DNA of 64,000 bases from Jannaschia seosinensis. Lineage in GTDB: Bacteria > Pseudomonadota > Alphaproteobacteria > Rhodobacterales > Rhodobacteraceae. Below, one piece after another: positions 10,341 to 19,983 of this stretch. The stretch lies in assembly GCF_001408515.1 (NCBI RefSeq), contig NZ_CYPR01000055.1, positions 1-64,000 on the forward strand, read 5' to 3'. Made by a program: the position numbers and the translations under genes. The notes below the pieces were generated by a model that was given only the letters and a program-made list of their open reading frames with translations, had not been told where the DNA came from and ran no database searches. The stretch's first letter is position 1. Every line of letters starts with the position of its first letter.

Positions 10341-10732
10341 GCGTCGTCCCCCAGAGCATCGTCGGCGAGTTGCATCGCCTTGTTCATCGCCGGCAGGCCC
10401 GCGAACATTCCCATCAGCCCGATCGCCTCGGCGATCTCCTGGCGCGTCGCGCCCTGCGCGGCGGCCTGACGAACGGTCATGCGAATCTGCGCCTCGGCCT
10501 GCGCACCGAGCATGGTCAGCGCGGCCAGCGTCAACAACATCTTGGTCTTGGCGTCCAGCCCCTCGGGGCTGACCCCCTTGCCGGCGAACTGCTCCATCAT
10601 GTCGGCGGGCATGGTCGGCCAGAGCTTTTCGAACCCCTGGGGCGTGAAGTTCTCCAGCGCCGGGTTCATCGTCTTGGCCATGTCCTGCATGTGGGTCATC
10701 CAGGCGGCGAAGGGATTGGCGGGATCGGTCAT
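10337..10732 (-). CDS. Carboxymuconolactone decarboxylase (AhpD-like) family protein
   Basis: The 131-residue protein is inserted between nuoI and nuoJ and joined to both by four-base ATGA overlaps. Its second half ([20 protein letters not shown] and [18 protein letters not shown]) matches the helical core of the carboxymuconolactone decarboxylase/AhpD superfamily. The paired Cys-x-x-Cys of peroxidatic AhpD enzymes is absent: no cysteine occurs anywhere in it. A redox role like AhpD is therefore unlikely. Its exact placement inside the complex I operon suggests an assembly or stability role, which is inference. Function is otherwise unknown. Confidence 0.8.
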   Translation of the reverse strand: MTDPANPFAAWMTHMQDMAKTMNPALENFTPQGFEKLWPTMPADMMEQFAGKGVSPEGLDAKTKMLLTLAALTMLGAQAEAQIRMTVRQAAAQGATRQEIAEAIGLMGMFAGLPAMNKAMQLADDALGDDA

Positions 10733-11223
10733 CTGTAGGGCGCGTCCAGTTCGATATTACGCGCCAGAACGGCCTCCCAGCGGTCGCCGTTATCGAGAAG
10801 CTTCTCCTTGTCGAAGAGCAACTCCTCGCGGGTTTCGGTGGCGAATTCGAAATTCGGGCCCTCGACGATGGCATCGACCGGGCAGGCCTCCTGACAGAAG
10901 CCGCAATAGATGCATTTCGTCATGTCGATGTCGTAGCGCGTCGTCCGGCGGGATCCGTCCTCGCGCGGTTCGGCATCGATGGTGATGGCCTGAGCCGGGC
11001 AGATCGCCTCGCACAGTTTGCAGGCGATGCACCGCTCCTCGCCGTTGGGGTAGCGGCGCAGGGCATGTTCCCCGCGGAAACGGGGCGATTGCGGCCCCTT
11101 TTCGTGCGGATAGTTCAGCGTCGCCTTGGGCGCGAAGAAGTATTTCAGGCCCAGTTTCAGCCCTGCGAACATATCCGTCAGCAGGAAATACTTGACCGAG
11201 CGGGTCCAGTCGATCTGCGTCAT
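10729..11223 (-). CDS. nuoI: NADH-quinone oxidoreductase subunit I
   Basis: The 164-residue 8Fe ferredoxin-like subunit carries clusters N6a and N6b to the quinone site. Two 4Fe-4S motifs are plain: [16 protein letters not shown] and [16 protein letters not shown]. The start is ATG at 11223 ([13 protein letters not shown]), one base after nuoH; the farther upstream ATG would add residues from inside nuoH. The N-terminal amphipathic stretch and the [17 protein letters not shown] segment match the family. The stop overlaps the start of the carboxymuconolactone-decarboxylase-like gene. Confidence 0.96.
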   Translation of the reverse strand: MTQIDWTRSVKYFLLTDMFAGLKLGLKYFFAPKATLNYPHEKGPQSPRFRGEHALRRYPNGEERCIACKLCEAICPAQAITIDAEPREDGSRRTTRYDIDMTKCIYCGFCQEACPVDAIVEGPNFEFATETREELLFDKEKLLDNGDRWEAVLARNIELDAPYR

Positions 11224-11224
11224 A

Positions 11225-12265
11225 TCAAATCCCCAGCATCGTCCAGCGGGCCCAGAACCCGCCGAGAACCTCAAAGCGCGCGAGGAAGGCCACGATCACC
11301 ACCCAGCCGAGCGAAAGCGGCAGGAAGACCTTCCAGCCGATCCGCATGAGCTGATCGTAGCGGAAGCGCGGGACCACGGCCTTCACCAGCGCGAAGAGGA
11401 AGAAGAAAAAGGCCATCTTCGCCACCATCCACAGCGGCGAATCCGGAATGAACGGGATCGGCGACAGCCAGCCCCCGAAGAACAGCAGACTCGTCACCGC
11501 GCAAAGAAGGAAGATCGCGATGTATTCGCCGGCCATGAACAGCAGGAACGGCGTCGAGGAATATTCCACCTGATATCCGGCGACGAGCTCCGATTCGGCC
11601 TCGGGCAGGTCGAAGGGCGCGCGATTCGTCTCGGCCAGACAAGAGATGAAGAACAGGAACACCATCGGGAAGTGCGGCAGCCAATACCAGCCGAAGAAGC
11701 CCCATCCAGTATCCTGCGCGCGCACGATGTCACCGAAGTTGAGCGATCCCGTCGACAGGATCACGCCGATGATGACGAGGCCGATCGAGACCTCGTAGGA
11801 AATCATCTGCGCCGCCGAGCGGAGCGACCCGAGGAAGGGATATTTCGAGTTCGACGCCCAGCCGCCCATGATCACGCCGTAGACCTCGAGCGAAGAGACG
11901 GCGAAGACATAGAGGATGGCCACGTTGATATCGGCCAGAACCCAGGTGTCGCCGAACGGGATCACCGCCCAGGCCACCATCGCCAGAACGAAGGAGACGA
12001 GCGGCGCCAGCAGGAACACAAACCGGTCCGCACCCGCCGGGATCACGATTTCCTTGACGACGTATTTCAGCGCGTCGGCCACCGATTGCAGCAGGCCGAA
12101 GGGCCCGACGACGTTCGGACCCCGCCGCATCTGCACGGCTGCCCAGACTTTCCGGTCGCCATAGACCAGAAAAAGCAGCGAGATCATCACGAACGCCACG
12201 ACCGCAAGGCATTGCGCCAGGATCAGCAGGGTGATGCCCAAAGGGGATGCCAGAAATTCCGCCAT
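11225..12265 (-). CDS. nuoH: NADH-quinone oxidoreductase subunit H
   Basis: The 346-residue ND1-type subunit forms the quinone chamber at the junction of the two arms. Family signatures are [20 protein letters not shown] near the N-terminus and [20 protein letters not shown], the conserved acidic loop. About eight hydrophobic helices are evident. The gene is 20 bases downstream of a lipoprotein gene that separates it from nuoG, and one base before nuoI. Confidence 0.96.
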   Translation of the reverse strand: MAEFLASPLGITLLILAQCLAVVAFVMISLLFLVYGDRKVWAAVQMRRGPNVVGPFGLLQSVADALKYVVKEIVIPAGADRFVFLLAPLVSFVLAMVAWAVIPFGDTWVLADINVAILYVFAVSSLEVYGVIMGGWASNSKYPFLGSLRSAAQMISYEVSIGLVIIGVILSTGSLNFGDIVRAQDTGWGFFGWYWLPHFPMVFLFFISCLAETNRAPFDLPEAESELVAGYQVEYSSTPFLLFMAGEYIAIFLLCAVTSLLFFGGWLSPIPFIPDSPLWMVAKMAFFFFLFALVKAVVPRFRYDQLMRIGWKVFLPLSLGWVVIVAFLARFEVLGGFWARWTMLGI

Positions 12266-12285
12266 GTCGCGTCCTGTTCACGTCC

Positions 12286-12678
12286 TCATACGGTCGGGAT
12301 GCCCCGCGCGCGACAGTCCTCGACCGCCACATCGGCATCGATCGTCCTCAGGCCACGGGGGGTCGAGGACGAGACGGTGTAAACCGCATCCGCGCTCCAA
12401 ACGCCACCCCGTTCCTCGACCTGCGTGCGTACTTGTCGCGCAAAAGCAAATCCGCGGTCATGCGCGTAGCCCGATACGGCGCATTCCGCATATTCCAGAA
12501 CGTCCCGGCGGTCGCGCGCACCCTTCATCTCGACGACGACTCGGATCAGGTCCTCCGCCAGAAACCGCGCCTCGACGACTCCGCCGTAGTACGGGTCGGG
12601 CGCAACGCGTCCCGGCCGCTCCTCGCCGATGCAGGCCCCGAGGAGCAAAAGCACCACCAGCGGCGCGCAGCGGCGCAT
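12286..12678 (-). CDS. Putative lipoprotein inside the nuo operon
   Basis: The protein is 130 residues from ATG at 12678. The N-terminus MRRCAPLVVLLLLGACIG is a lipoprotein signal with lipobox LGAC, so the mature protein probably starts at Cys16 and is membrane-anchored in the periplasm. The mature part holds two further cysteines (ECAVSGYAHDRG and VEDCRARG) that could form a disulfide. I do not recognise the family. It lies four bases after nuoG and 20 before nuoH, so it is co-transcribed with complex I. A start 11 codons upstream overlaps nuoG and gives a poorer signal peptide. Confidence 0.7.
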   Translation of the reverse strand: MRRCAPLVVLLLLGACIGEERPGRVAPDPYYGGVVEARFLAEDLIRVVVEMKGARDRRDVLEYAECAVSGYAHDRGFAFARQVRTQVEERGGVWSADAVYTVSSSTPRGLRTIDADVAVEDCRARGIPTV

Positions 12679-12682
12679 CCGG

Positions 12683-14701
12683 TCACTCCGCCGCGATCGG
12701 CTGCTCCGCACGGACCTTCGCGAGTTGTGACAGCTCCGCCATGAGTTGCGAGGCGCGGGCGATCGGGTTGCTCAGGTAGAAATCGCGCACCGCCAGCCCG
12801 AAATCGCCCGACTCGAGTCGCGGCAATTCGCCCGCCGGCGCGAAGTCGTTGACCGGCAGCGCATCGAGTTCGGCCAGATGCGGCGCCGCCTCGACCAATG
12901 CGCGACGCAGTTGCGGCAGACTGTCATAGGGAAGCTGATATCCCGCCTCGGCCGACAAAGCGCGCAGGATGGCCCAGTTCTCCTTGGCCTCGCCGGGCGC
13001 GAAGGATGCGCGCAGGGCGAGCTGCGGACGGCCTTCGGTGTTGACGAACAGGCCCTGCTCCTCGGTCCAGGCCGCGCCGGGCAGGATGACGTCGGCGCGA
13101 TGCGCCCCGCGGTCGCCGTGGCTGCCCTGGTAGATGACGAAGGGCCCATCGGGAATGTCGATCTCGTCGGCCCCGAGGTTGTAGATCACGTCCGCCGAGA
13201 GCGCGGCATCGATCCCGCCCTCGTTATACGCCCCCGCATCCATCGCGCCGACACGTCCGGCCGCGTTGTGCAGAATCAGCAGCCCTGCATTCGTTCGCTC
13301 CGCCAAGGTGCGGGCATGGGCCAGAACCGCGGCACCGTCCTCGCCGACTAGCGCGCCGACGCCCAGGATCACCAGCGACGGAACCTCGACGTCGTCCGAC
13401 GACACTCCCTTGCCCATGAGATCGGTCAGCGCGTCACGCCCGGTGCCCACATGCGTGTGATCGTAGGTCAGATCGACCTCTTTCCCGATCAGCGACACAT
13501 CCGCACCGCGCAGCCACGCCTTGCGGATGCGCGCGTTCAGGACGGGCATCTCGACCGCCGGATTCGTTCCGATCAGAATGATGCGCTTCGCCGTGTCGAT
13601 ATCCTCGATCGCTGCGGTTCCGGCATAACCTGCGCGCTCCGTCGGCAGCTTGGCACCGTCGGTCCGGCATTCGGTCACGCCGCCCATCGCATCCATCAGG
13701 TTGCGCAGGGCGAATGCCGCCTCGGTCGGGGCGAGATCCCCGACGAGGCCCGCGACCTTGCGATCCCGCATTGCACCGGCGGCGGCATCGAGCGCCTCGG
13801 GCCAACTCGCCGGGCGCAGCTTGCCGTTCTCGCGGATATACGGCCGGTCCAGCCGCTGGCGCCGCAGACCGTCCCAGACAAAGCGGGTCTTGTCGCTGAT
13901 CCACTCCTCGTTGGTGCCGTCGTGGTTGCGCGGAAGGATGCGCATGACCTCGCGTCCCTTCGTATCCACCCGGATGCTGGAGCCGAGGGCGTCCATCACG
14001 TCGACCGTCTCGGTCTTGGTCAATTCCCAGGGCCGGGCGGTGAAGGCATAGGGCTTGGAGACCAGCGCGCCCACGGGGCACAGGTCGATGATGTTGCCCT
14101 GCAGGTTCGATTTCAGCGTCTCGCCCAGATAGGACGTGATCTCGCTGTCCTCCCCGCGCCCGGTCTGGCCCATCTGGGACACGCCCGCCACCTCGGTGGT
14201 GAAGCGCACGCAACGGGTGCACGAGATGCAGCGGGTCATGTGCGTCTCGATCAGCGGCCCGAGATGGAGGTCGACCGCGGCGCGCTTGGGTTCGCGGTAG
14301 CGCGAGAAATCCACGCCATAGGCCATGGCCTGATCCTGCAGGTCGCATTCCCCGCCCTGATCGCAGATCGGACAGTCAAGCGGATGGTTGATGAGCAGAA
14401 ACTCCATCACCCCCTCGCGGGCCTTCTTGACCATGGGAGAGTTCGTCTTGACCTGCGGCGGCTCGCCATCCTTGCCGGGGCGCAGATCGCGGACCTGCAT
14501 TGCGCAGGATGCGGCGGGCTTGGGCGGGCCGCCCACGACCTCCACGAGGCACATGCGGCAATTGCCGGCGATCGACAGGCGCTCGTGGTAGCAGAAACGA
14601 GGGATCTCGATCCCCGCCTGCTCACAAGCCTGGATCAGCGTCATCTCGGCGGGCACCTCGATTTCGGTGCCGTCGATTACGATTGTCTTGAGGTCGGCCA
14701 T
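12683..14701 (-). CDS. nuoG: NADH-quinone oxidoreductase subunit G
   Basis: The 672-residue peripheral-arm subunit holds several Fe-S clusters. An N-terminal 2Fe-2S ferredoxin domain has [20 protein letters not shown]. The His-ligated cluster motif is [17 protein letters not shown], and a 4Fe-4S site is [15 protein letters not shown] with [13 protein letters not shown]. The remainder is a molybdopterin-oxidoreductase-like domain without cofactor function. There is no extra N7-type cluster loop that I can see, in keeping with mitochondrial-type enzymes. The start ATG at 14701 is 96 bases after the DUF5333 gene. Confidence 0.96.
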   Translation of the reverse strand: MADLKTIVIDGTEIEVPAEMTLIQACEQAGIEIPRFCYHERLSIAGNCRMCLVEVVGGPPKPAASCAMQVRDLRPGKDGEPPQVKTNSPMVKKAREGVMEFLLINHPLDCPICDQGGECDLQDQAMAYGVDFSRYREPKRAAVDLHLGPLIETHMTRCISCTRCVRFTTEVAGVSQMGQTGRGEDSEITSYLGETLKSNLQGNIIDLCPVGALVSKPYAFTARPWELTKTETVDVMDALGSSIRVDTKGREVMRILPRNHDGTNEEWISDKTRFVWDGLRRQRLDRPYIRENGKLRPASWPEALDAAAGAMRDRKVAGLVGDLAPTEAAFALRNLMDAMGGVTECRTDGAKLPTERAGYAGTAAIEDIDTAKRIILIGTNPAVEMPVLNARIRKAWLRGADVSLIGKEVDLTYDHTHVGTGRDALTDLMGKGVSSDDVEVPSLVILGVGALVGEDGAAVLAHARTLAERTNAGLLILHNAAGRVGAMDAGAYNEGGIDAALSADVIYNLGADEIDIPDGPFVIYQGSHGDRGAHRADVILPGAAWTEEQGLFVNTEGRPQLALRASFAPGEAKENWAILRALSAEAGYQLPYDSLPQLRRALVEAAPHLAELDALPVNDFAPAGELPRLESGDFGLAVRDFYLSNPIARASQLMAELSQLAKVRAEQPIAAE

Positions 14702-14797
14702 GGGGCTCGCTCCGGTCGTCTGTCAGCGCGTTCGGATCTCATCTAGCCCGTGCGCGTGCCGGAAGCCAGCACCCCGGGCATTGATCGGGGCGACGGA

Positions 14798-15190
14798 TCA
14801 GCGCGGCGCGAGAAGGCGACCGACCTGCGTGTCGCCCGCGACCTCGCGGCGGCCGACCGCGCAATGCGCCGCCACGTCCCCGCGCGGCGCCCCCATCCGC
14901 GCCAGCCGGTCACGGGCGATGGCCTCCAGCCGGTCCTTTTCGGCGTCGTCGTCGATAAAAGCGTCGATCTCGGCGGCACTGTAACCCATCTCCGCCGCAG
15001 CCCCCCGAAGCGCCAGCAGGTAGCGCAGGCCGCGGATCCGGCGCGGCCCGATATCGGGACAGACTTCGGATATCTCGTAGGCGATGCCGACGTTGATCAG
15101 CCCCTCGGTGATCCCCCGCTCCTGCGCCAGATCGGCAGCGGCGGGCAAAGCCAGAGCGGAGAGGAGAGCGGCAAGGCGAATGGAAGACAT
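14798..15190 (-). CDS. DUF5333 secreted protein (nuo operon accessory)
   Basis: The 130-residue protein has a clean signal peptide (MSSIRLAALLSALALPAAA, probable cleavage after AAA). The body resembles DUF5333, a family I associate with Rhodobacterales nuo operons. Features are ITEGLINVGIAYEISEVCPD, YSAAEIDAFIDDDAEKDRLE and a second cysteine in DVAAHCAVGRRE, so one disulfide is possible. Its function is unknown. Its place between nuoF and nuoG suggests a role connected with complex I, although it would be periplasmic, on the opposite side of the membrane from NuoF and NuoG. Confidence 0.78.
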   Translation of the reverse strand: MSSIRLAALLSALALPAAADLAQERGITEGLINVGIAYEISEVCPDIGPRRIRGLRYLLALRGAAAEMGYSAAEIDAFIDDDAEKDRLEAIARDRLARMGAPRGDVAAHCAVGRREVAGDTQVGRLLAPR

Positions 15191-15285
15191 CTGACATTCC
15201 CGTCATAGGTGCGTGCCGACACAGGTCGGCCCCCAAGACGCGACATTCAATATCGCCCACGCACCTGACGGCTGGTCACCCGATA

Positions 15286-15672
15286 TCAGCGCGTCACGCA
15301 CTGTCCCGAAAGGACGATCGCACCACGCTGATCGACGGCGATCTGTCCAAGCGGCCGGTCGGGCCCCACGAACCACGCGATGTCCGAACCGCCGAACCGC
15401 TCGAGGCAGAAGGCAATCGCCTGTGTGCGACCGGCTTCGACGGCCAAACCGAAGTTCTGCCCGACGGGTGTCACCGCGGTAAAAGCGCGCGGATCGTCGT
15501 CATCCGCGCGAATCCGCGTGCGAAACTGCATCCCGTCGATCGTGGTCGGCGTTCCCCGCAGGCCCCCGCCCCCGCGAAACGGAGAGGTCACGGCCGAAGA
15601 CAGGCTGGCCAGCCGGTCGCAACCAGCCAGCGCCACAATCAGGCCGAGAGCCATCGGCAGGGCGATCTTCAT
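15286..15672 (-). CDS. Putative lipoprotein between nuoF and nuoG
   Basis: The 128-residue protein starts MKIALPMALGLIVALAGCDRL, a lipoprotein signal with lipobox LAGC and Cys18 as the likely lipidated residue. An Asp after the Cys is a classical inner-membrane retention signal in enterobacteria; whether that rule holds here is uncertain. The mature part contains a pair of cysteines (FCLERFGG and SGQCVTR). No family is recognised. It sits 101 bases after nuoF and 95 before the DUF5333 gene, in the same orientation, so it is part of the operon. Confidence 0.7.
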   Translation of the reverse strand: MKIALPMALGLIVALAGCDRLASLSSAVTSPFRGGGGLRGTPTTIDGMQFRTRIRADDDDPRAFTAVTPVGQNFGLAVEAGRTQAIAFCLERFGGSDIAWFVGPDRPLGQIAVDQRGAIVLSGQCVTR

Positions 15673-15774
15673 GCGTGTGCCTCCTCAAGGCCGGACGGAT
15701 GCGGCCGCAATGTCGCGCGCGCGGCGCCGGCAGACAAGAGGCGGACCCGGATGACGTCGATCACCGCGTTCTGG

Positions 15775-17067
15775 TCATTCCGCCGCGACCGGCACCACCT
15801 TCGGGCGCTTGTGCTTGATGCGGTCCTCAATCTCGTCGCGGAAATGGCGGATCAGGCCCTGGATCGGCCATGCCGCGGCGTCACCCAAGGCGCAGATCGT
15901 GTGCCCCTCGACCTGCTTCGTCACGTCGAGAAGCATGTCGATCTCCTCGACCTCCGCCTCGCCGCGCACAAGCCGGTCCATCACCCGCATCATCCAGCCG
16001 GTCCCCTCGCGACAGGGTGTACACTGCCCGCAGCTTTCGTGCTTGTAGAAGGCCGCAAGCCGCCAGACCGCCTTGATGACATCGGTGGAGTTATCCATCA
16101 CGATCACGGCGGCGGTGCCGAGGCCGGATTTCTGCTCCCGCAGATAGTCGAAATCCATGATCGCCTGCCGCATCTCGCTGCCGGGAATCATCGGCACGGA
16201 CGATCCGCCGGGAATCACCGCCTTGAGATTGTCCCAGCCGCCGCGGATGCCGCCGCAATGCTTCTCGATCAACTCCTCGAAGGTGATCGACATCGCCTCT
16301 TCGACCACACAGGGCCGGTTCACGTGACCGGAAATCGCGAAGAGCTTGGTGCCGGCATTGTTCGGGCGCCCGAAGCCCGCGAACCACTCGGCCCCACGGC
16401 GCAGGATGGTCGGCACGACCGCGATGCTCTCGACGTTGTTGACCGTGGTGGGGCAGCCATAGAGCCCCGCGCCCGCCGGGAATGGCGGCTTCATGCGGGG
16501 CATGCCCTTCTTGCCCTCGAGGCTCTCGATCAGGGCGGTTTCCTCGCCGCAGATATACGCGCCGGCGCCATGCGTCAGATAGAGATCGAAATCCCAGCCC
16601 GACTTCGCGGCGTTTTTTCCCAGAAGCCCCGCGTCGTAGGCCTCGTCGATGGCGTTCTGCAGCGCTTCCTTCTCGCGGATGTATTCGCCGCGGATGTAGA
16701 TGTAGCAGGCATGCGCCCCCATCGCAAAGGAGGCGATCAGGCACCCCTCGATCAGCGTGTGCGGATCGTGGCGCATGATCTCCCGGTCCTTGCAGGTGCC
16801 GGGCTCGGATTCGTCGGCATTGACCACCAGATAGGCAGGACGGCCATCGCTTTCCTTGGGCATGAAGGACCATTTGAGCCCGGTCGGGAATCCCGCGCCG
16901 CCGCGCCCGCGCAGACCGGAATCCTTCATGATCTGCACGATCTTGTCGCGGCCCAGCCCGATCAGATCCTTGGTGCCGTCCCATTGGCCGCGCGCCTGCG
17001 CACCCTTCAGCGAGCGGTCCTTCATCCCGTAGATGTTGGTGAAGATCCGGTCCTTGTCCTGCAGCAT
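15775..17067 (-). CDS. nuoF: NADH-quinone oxidoreductase subunit F
   Basis: The 430-residue NADH- and FMN-binding subunit also holds cluster N3. Visible sites are the glycine-rich NADH loop [15 protein letters not shown], the FMN region and [19 protein letters not shown], and the N3 cluster [16 protein letters not shown] with HTICALGD. The start is ATG at 17067 ([14 protein letters not shown]); an in-frame ATG further upstream would read through the DUF5337 gene in the wrong frame. It is separated by five bases from that gene. Length is standard. Confidence 0.96.
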   Translation of the reverse strand: MLQDKDRIFTNIYGMKDRSLKGAQARGQWDGTKDLIGLGRDKIVQIMKDSGLRGRGGAGFPTGLKWSFMPKESDGRPAYLVVNADESEPGTCKDREIMRHDPHTLIEGCLIASFAMGAHACYIYIRGEYIREKEALQNAIDEAYDAGLLGKNAAKSGWDFDLYLTHGAGAYICGEETALIESLEGKKGMPRMKPPFPAGAGLYGCPTTVNNVESIAVVPTILRRGAEWFAGFGRPNNAGTKLFAISGHVNRPCVVEEAMSITFEELIEKHCGGIRGGWDNLKAVIPGGSSVPMIPGSEMRQAIMDFDYLREQKSGLGTAAVIVMDNSTDVIKAVWRLAAFYKHESCGQCTPCREGTGWMMRVMDRLVRGEAEVEEIDMLLDVTKQVEGHTICALGDAAAWPIQGLIRHFRDEIEDRIKHKRPKVVPVAAE

Positions 17068-17072
17068 GTTCG

Positions 17073-17300
17073 TCACTCCTTGTCGCGGCGCAGCCGCCAG
17101 ATCGTCACCGTCTCCCAGATCGCCCAGCCCATCACGGCCAGCATGGCAATCTCGAACAGGCCCATCCATCGTCCCGGCACCGCATAATACGCACCGATCG
17201 CCTCGCCGAGCACGAAGATCAACGCCCCCGCGATGAGGACGATGGCCACCCGGCGGGACCGGAGAGCAAGGGCGATATCTTGGTCGGAGGGCACCTTCAT
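17073..17300 (-). CDS. DUF5337 small membrane protein
   Basis: The 75-residue protein starts at ATG 17300 ([20 protein letters not shown]). Two hydrophobic helices are clear, at about residues 18-40 ([20 protein letters not shown]) and 45-66 ([18 protein letters not shown]). The short charged N- and C-termini both point to the same side. It resembles DUF5337, a small family I associate with Rhodobacterales nuo operons. It lies between the helix-hairpin-helix protein gene and nuoF. A structural or assembly role in complex I is plausible but unproven. Confidence 0.72.
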   Translation of the reverse strand: MKVPSDQDIALALRSRRVAIVLIAGALIFVLGEAIGAYYAVPGRWMGLFEIAMLAVMGWAIWETVTIWRLRRDKE

Positions 17301-17360
17301 TCCGGTGCCCTTCAACAGAGAGGAGGCCGGGCCGTCAAGCGGCCCCACCGTCGCAGGGGG

Positions 17361-18407
17361 TCAATGCAGGTTCCTGTCATCGCCCTGCCCGGCCGCGTTC
17401 GTATCGTCGCCCGAGGCCAGCGCGCGCGCCTGCGCGACCCAATCGTCGCGGCTGACACGGCCCTTGAAGCCTTCGAGATGCCGGTCCACCCAAGCGACTT
17501 CATCCTCGCTCCAGTTGGCGATCTGATCGAAATGCCAGATCCCCAACTCGTTGCATTCCGTCTCCAGCTTCGGTCCGATCCCCTTGATGCGCTTGAGATC
17601 GTCGGCCTGTCCGTTGCGGGGGGCGTCGAGCGTGACGGGTTTCTGCCCGGGCCCGTCGGTCACGGTTTCGGCAGCGGGCGCAACGGGATCACCGGCCGGG
17701 GTGGCGCGGTCGCCGGCGGCGGTGCGCGTCGCAGGCTCCGACAATTCGCTGTCGGAGGCGCGCTTTTCCCCCTCACCCGACTCGGCGGCCCGGATCATCT
17801 CCGCATCGGATGCGGGCAACCCCGTATCGTCGTTCCCGCCATAGGGCGTGTGGGTTGCGTCCGTGGCGCTCGCGTCTCGCGCGGCATCGGCGGCGCGAAT
17901 GGAGGTGGGCGAAGTCGGCGTCACAGGCGCACCCGTTCCGCGCAGCGCGTCGTCAGGCGCCACCGCACGCGTCTCGGGCGCGACCGGATCGTCCGGCCCC
18001 CGCGTCGCGTCGGGTATGTCGTCGGCCAGCGCGGCGGGCGGCGCCTTGTCGGAGGCGGGCCCCTCGCCGACCGGCGTGCCGGTCATTGCCTGCGAGGTCG
18101 CGCCGGTGGCCCCGCCACCGGCGGCTGCGCCCCCTCCGGCAACAGTCGGCGGAACCGTGCTGCCGGATGTACGCGCGCCGTCCGTGGCCGACGCGGGCCG
18201 CTCCACGGGCTTGGAGCGGTCACTGTCCTGCCCGTCCGACCCGATCATGCCGATCAGCAGCAGAAGCAGGGCAAAGATCACGATCCCGCCCAGCAGAGAC
18301 CAGAAGAAGCCCCAGCCGATCAGCAGGAACAGAATGAAAGCGACCGCACCTCCGCCGCCGGCATAGGCCCAGCGGTTGCGATGCGCGGTCTCGGCAAAGT
18401 CGGCCAT
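17361..18407 (-). CDS. Membrane-anchored protein with C-terminal helix-hairpin-helix domain
   Basis: The protein is 348 residues from ATG 18407. Two transmembrane segments lie at about residues 19-54 (AVAFILFLLIGWGFFWSLLG and GIVIFALLLLLIGMIG). A low-complexity linker rich in Ala, Pro, Gly, Asp and Thr fills residues 55-260. A C-terminal domain follows (DDLKRIKGIGPKLE, then LGIWHFDQIANWSEDEVAWV). That domain is very similar to the C-terminus of NuoE encoded just upstream. GIGPKLE is the DNA-binding-type hairpin of HhH proteins, but the role here is more likely protein interaction. Function is unknown. An in-frame ATG five codons earlier is possible. Confidence 0.78.
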   Translation of the reverse strand: MADFAETAHRNRWAYAGGGGAVAFILFLLIGWGFFWSLLGGIVIFALLLLLIGMIGSDGQDSDRSKPVERPASATDGARTSGSTVPPTVAGGGAAAGGGATGATSQAMTGTPVGEGPASDKAPPAALADDIPDATRGPDDPVAPETRAVAPDDALRGTGAPVTPTSPTSIRAADAARDASATDATHTPYGGNDDTGLPASDAEMIRAAESGEGEKRASDSELSEPATRTAAGDRATPAGDPVAPAAETVTDGPGQKPVTLDAPRNGQADDLKRIKGIGPKLETECNELGIWHFDQIANWSEDEVAWVDRHLEGFKGRVSRDDWVAQARALASGDDTNAAGQGDDRNLH

Positions 18408-18473
18408 GACGTATCTCCCCATATCGTCCGGGGTGAACCGTCCGTGGCCTCCCCTTGATCCTTACCGGGAAGA

Positions 18474-19763
18474 CTAGCTCTCTTCCCCTTCGAAAAGCAC
18501 CTTAGCTTGTTTGACCCATTCGTCACGCGTCACGCGACCCTTGACGCCTTCGAGTTGCGCATCCACCCACGCCGCTTCGCGGTCCGACCACGAGGCAATC
18601 TGGTCGAAATGCCAGAACCCCAAGTCGTTCAACGTATTTGCCAGCTTCGGGCCGATACCGTTGATGCGCGTCAGATCGTCCGCCACCCCGCCATGCGGCG
18701 CATTAAGCGCCGCGGGCTTGATCGCATCAGCCGGGACGGCCAGCGATTCGGGCGCGGTCTCGGTTCCTTCGGGCTCGCCATCCGAGTCGGTGGTGCCGGT
18801 CACGACAGGGTCCCGCGATCCGGCGTGGAAGTCGCCTTCGCCCTTCTTCTCGGGCGCAACCTCGCCTTCGTCCGGCCGGCCCTTCGCGTCGCCCTCCGAT
18901 CCGCGCACATTGGCATAACCGTCCGACGAATCGCCCCGCTCGCGTGGGGCCGGCTCGTCGTCGAGTGTGCGCCCGCCGGGCCGCCCATCGGGGCCGTCGG
19001 GCTGTCGTCCTGCCTCGCGGGCTGCCGTCTCCGGATGCGGATCGGCCTGTTCGGCGCCCCGCCACGGGGTGCGAAGCGGAACCTCGGTGCCATCGATCCG
19101 CTTCAGCGTGTCGCCGATCTCGGTGGCGAGCGAAACGGAGGCATTGGATTCGTGGTCGCGGTCCGTCGCCTGATCGGTCAGCGCGGTCAGGCCGCCTTCC
19201 GGCTCCGAGGCCCAGCGGTCGTTCTGCGGGCCGGGCGTGGGCACCTCGCCCGCGCGCATCCGCTCCAGCAGGTCGCCCAAGCCCTCTGCGGTCAGGTCCT
19301 CGTAGTAATCCTTGCCGATCTGCGCCATCGGCGCGTTCGAGCAGGCCCCAAGACATTCCACCTCTTCCCAAGAGAGCATGCCGTCCCCGGATATCTCATG
19401 CGGACGCGCCGCGATCTTCTCCTTGCACACCGCCACCAGATCCTCGGAGCCGCGCAGCATGCAGGGTGTCGTCCCGCAAATCTGGATATGCGCGGCCCGC
19501 CCCACGGGCTGAAGCTGGAACATGAAGTAGAACGTCGCGACCTCGAGCGCGCGGATATAGGCGAGGCCCAGCATTTCCGCGATATGCTCGATCGCCGGAC
19601 GCGTGAGCCAGCCCTCCTGCTCCTGCGCGCGCCACAAAAGCGCGATGATCGCCGAGGCCTGCCGCCCCTCGGGATATTTCGTCATCTGCGCCTCGGCCCA
19701 GGCCTGATTGGCGGGGCTGAAGGCGAAGGTTTCGGGCTGATCTCGGTGGAGGCGGCGAAGCAT
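18474..19763 (-). CDS. nuoE: NADH-quinone oxidoreductase subunit E with C-terminal HhH extension
   Basis: Residues 1-180 are a normal 24-kDa-type thioredoxin-like subunit. Its 2Fe-2S (N1a) ligands are Cys96 and Cys101 (CGTTPC) and Cys137 and Cys141 (CLGAC). The protein then continues to 429 residues, nearly twice the minimal length. A disordered acidic linker spans about 180-355. A helix-hairpin-helix domain spans about 358-425 ([20 protein letters not shown], then [19 protein letters not shown]). The same domain ends the next protein of the operon. The start is ATG 19763; upstream in-frame ATG codons would add unlike sequence. Long NuoE forms are known in Rhodobacterales; the domain's purpose is not. 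Confidence 0.93.
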   Translation of the reverse strand: MLRRLHRDQPETFAFSPANQAWAEAQMTKYPEGRQASAIIALLWRAQEQEGWLTRPAIEHIAEMLGLAYIRALEVATFYFMFQLQPVGRAAHIQICGTTPCMLRGSEDLVAVCKEKIAARPHEISGDGMLSWEEVECLGACSNAPMAQIGKDYYEDLTAEGLGDLLERMRAGEVPTPGPQNDRWASEPEGGLTALTDQATDRDHESNASVSLATEIGDTLKRIDGTEVPLRTPWRGAEQADPHPETAAREAGRQPDGPDGRPGGRTLDDEPAPRERGDSSDGYANVRGSEGDAKGRPDEGEVAPEKKGEGDFHAGSRDPVVTGTTDSDGEPEGTETAPESLAVPADAIKPAALNAPHGGVADDLTRINGIGPKLANTLNDLGFWHFDQIASWSDREAAWVDAQLEGVKGRVTRDEWVKQAKVLFEGEES

Positions 19764-19776
19764 CGGACGAATCTCG

Positions 19777-19983
19777 TTATATCTGGCTGAAAAGGGGGCG
19801 GCGCCTGATCGGCAGGCTCTCGAAACATGACCGTACCACGGGCGGTTCGGCACGCGCGCTCAATGCGGCATCCGAACCGGGCAAGTCGCTACCTCCGAAC
19901 GGGATGACGATCGTCATGTCCCGCGCGGTGGCCGGCATGAAAGCGGGCCACGCAGCGGCCCGCCCGCAAGGAGCATCCGGCAT
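19777..19983 (-). CDS. Possible small protein between nuoD and nuoE
   Basis: A 68-codon frame opens with ATG at 19983, inside the nuoD stop codon (TGATG), and fills the gap of about 220 bases before nuoE. A GTG one codon earlier could also be the start. The product is mildly hydrophobic with two cysteines and a prolonged arginine-rich end, and resembles nothing I know. The coupling geometry favours translation. The composition does not clearly separate coding from chance in GC-rich DNA, so this is a weak call. Confidence 0.28.
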   Translation of the reverse strand: MPDAPCGRAAAWPAFMPATARDMTIVIPFGGSDLPGSDAALSARAEPPVVRSCFESLPIRRRPLFSQI

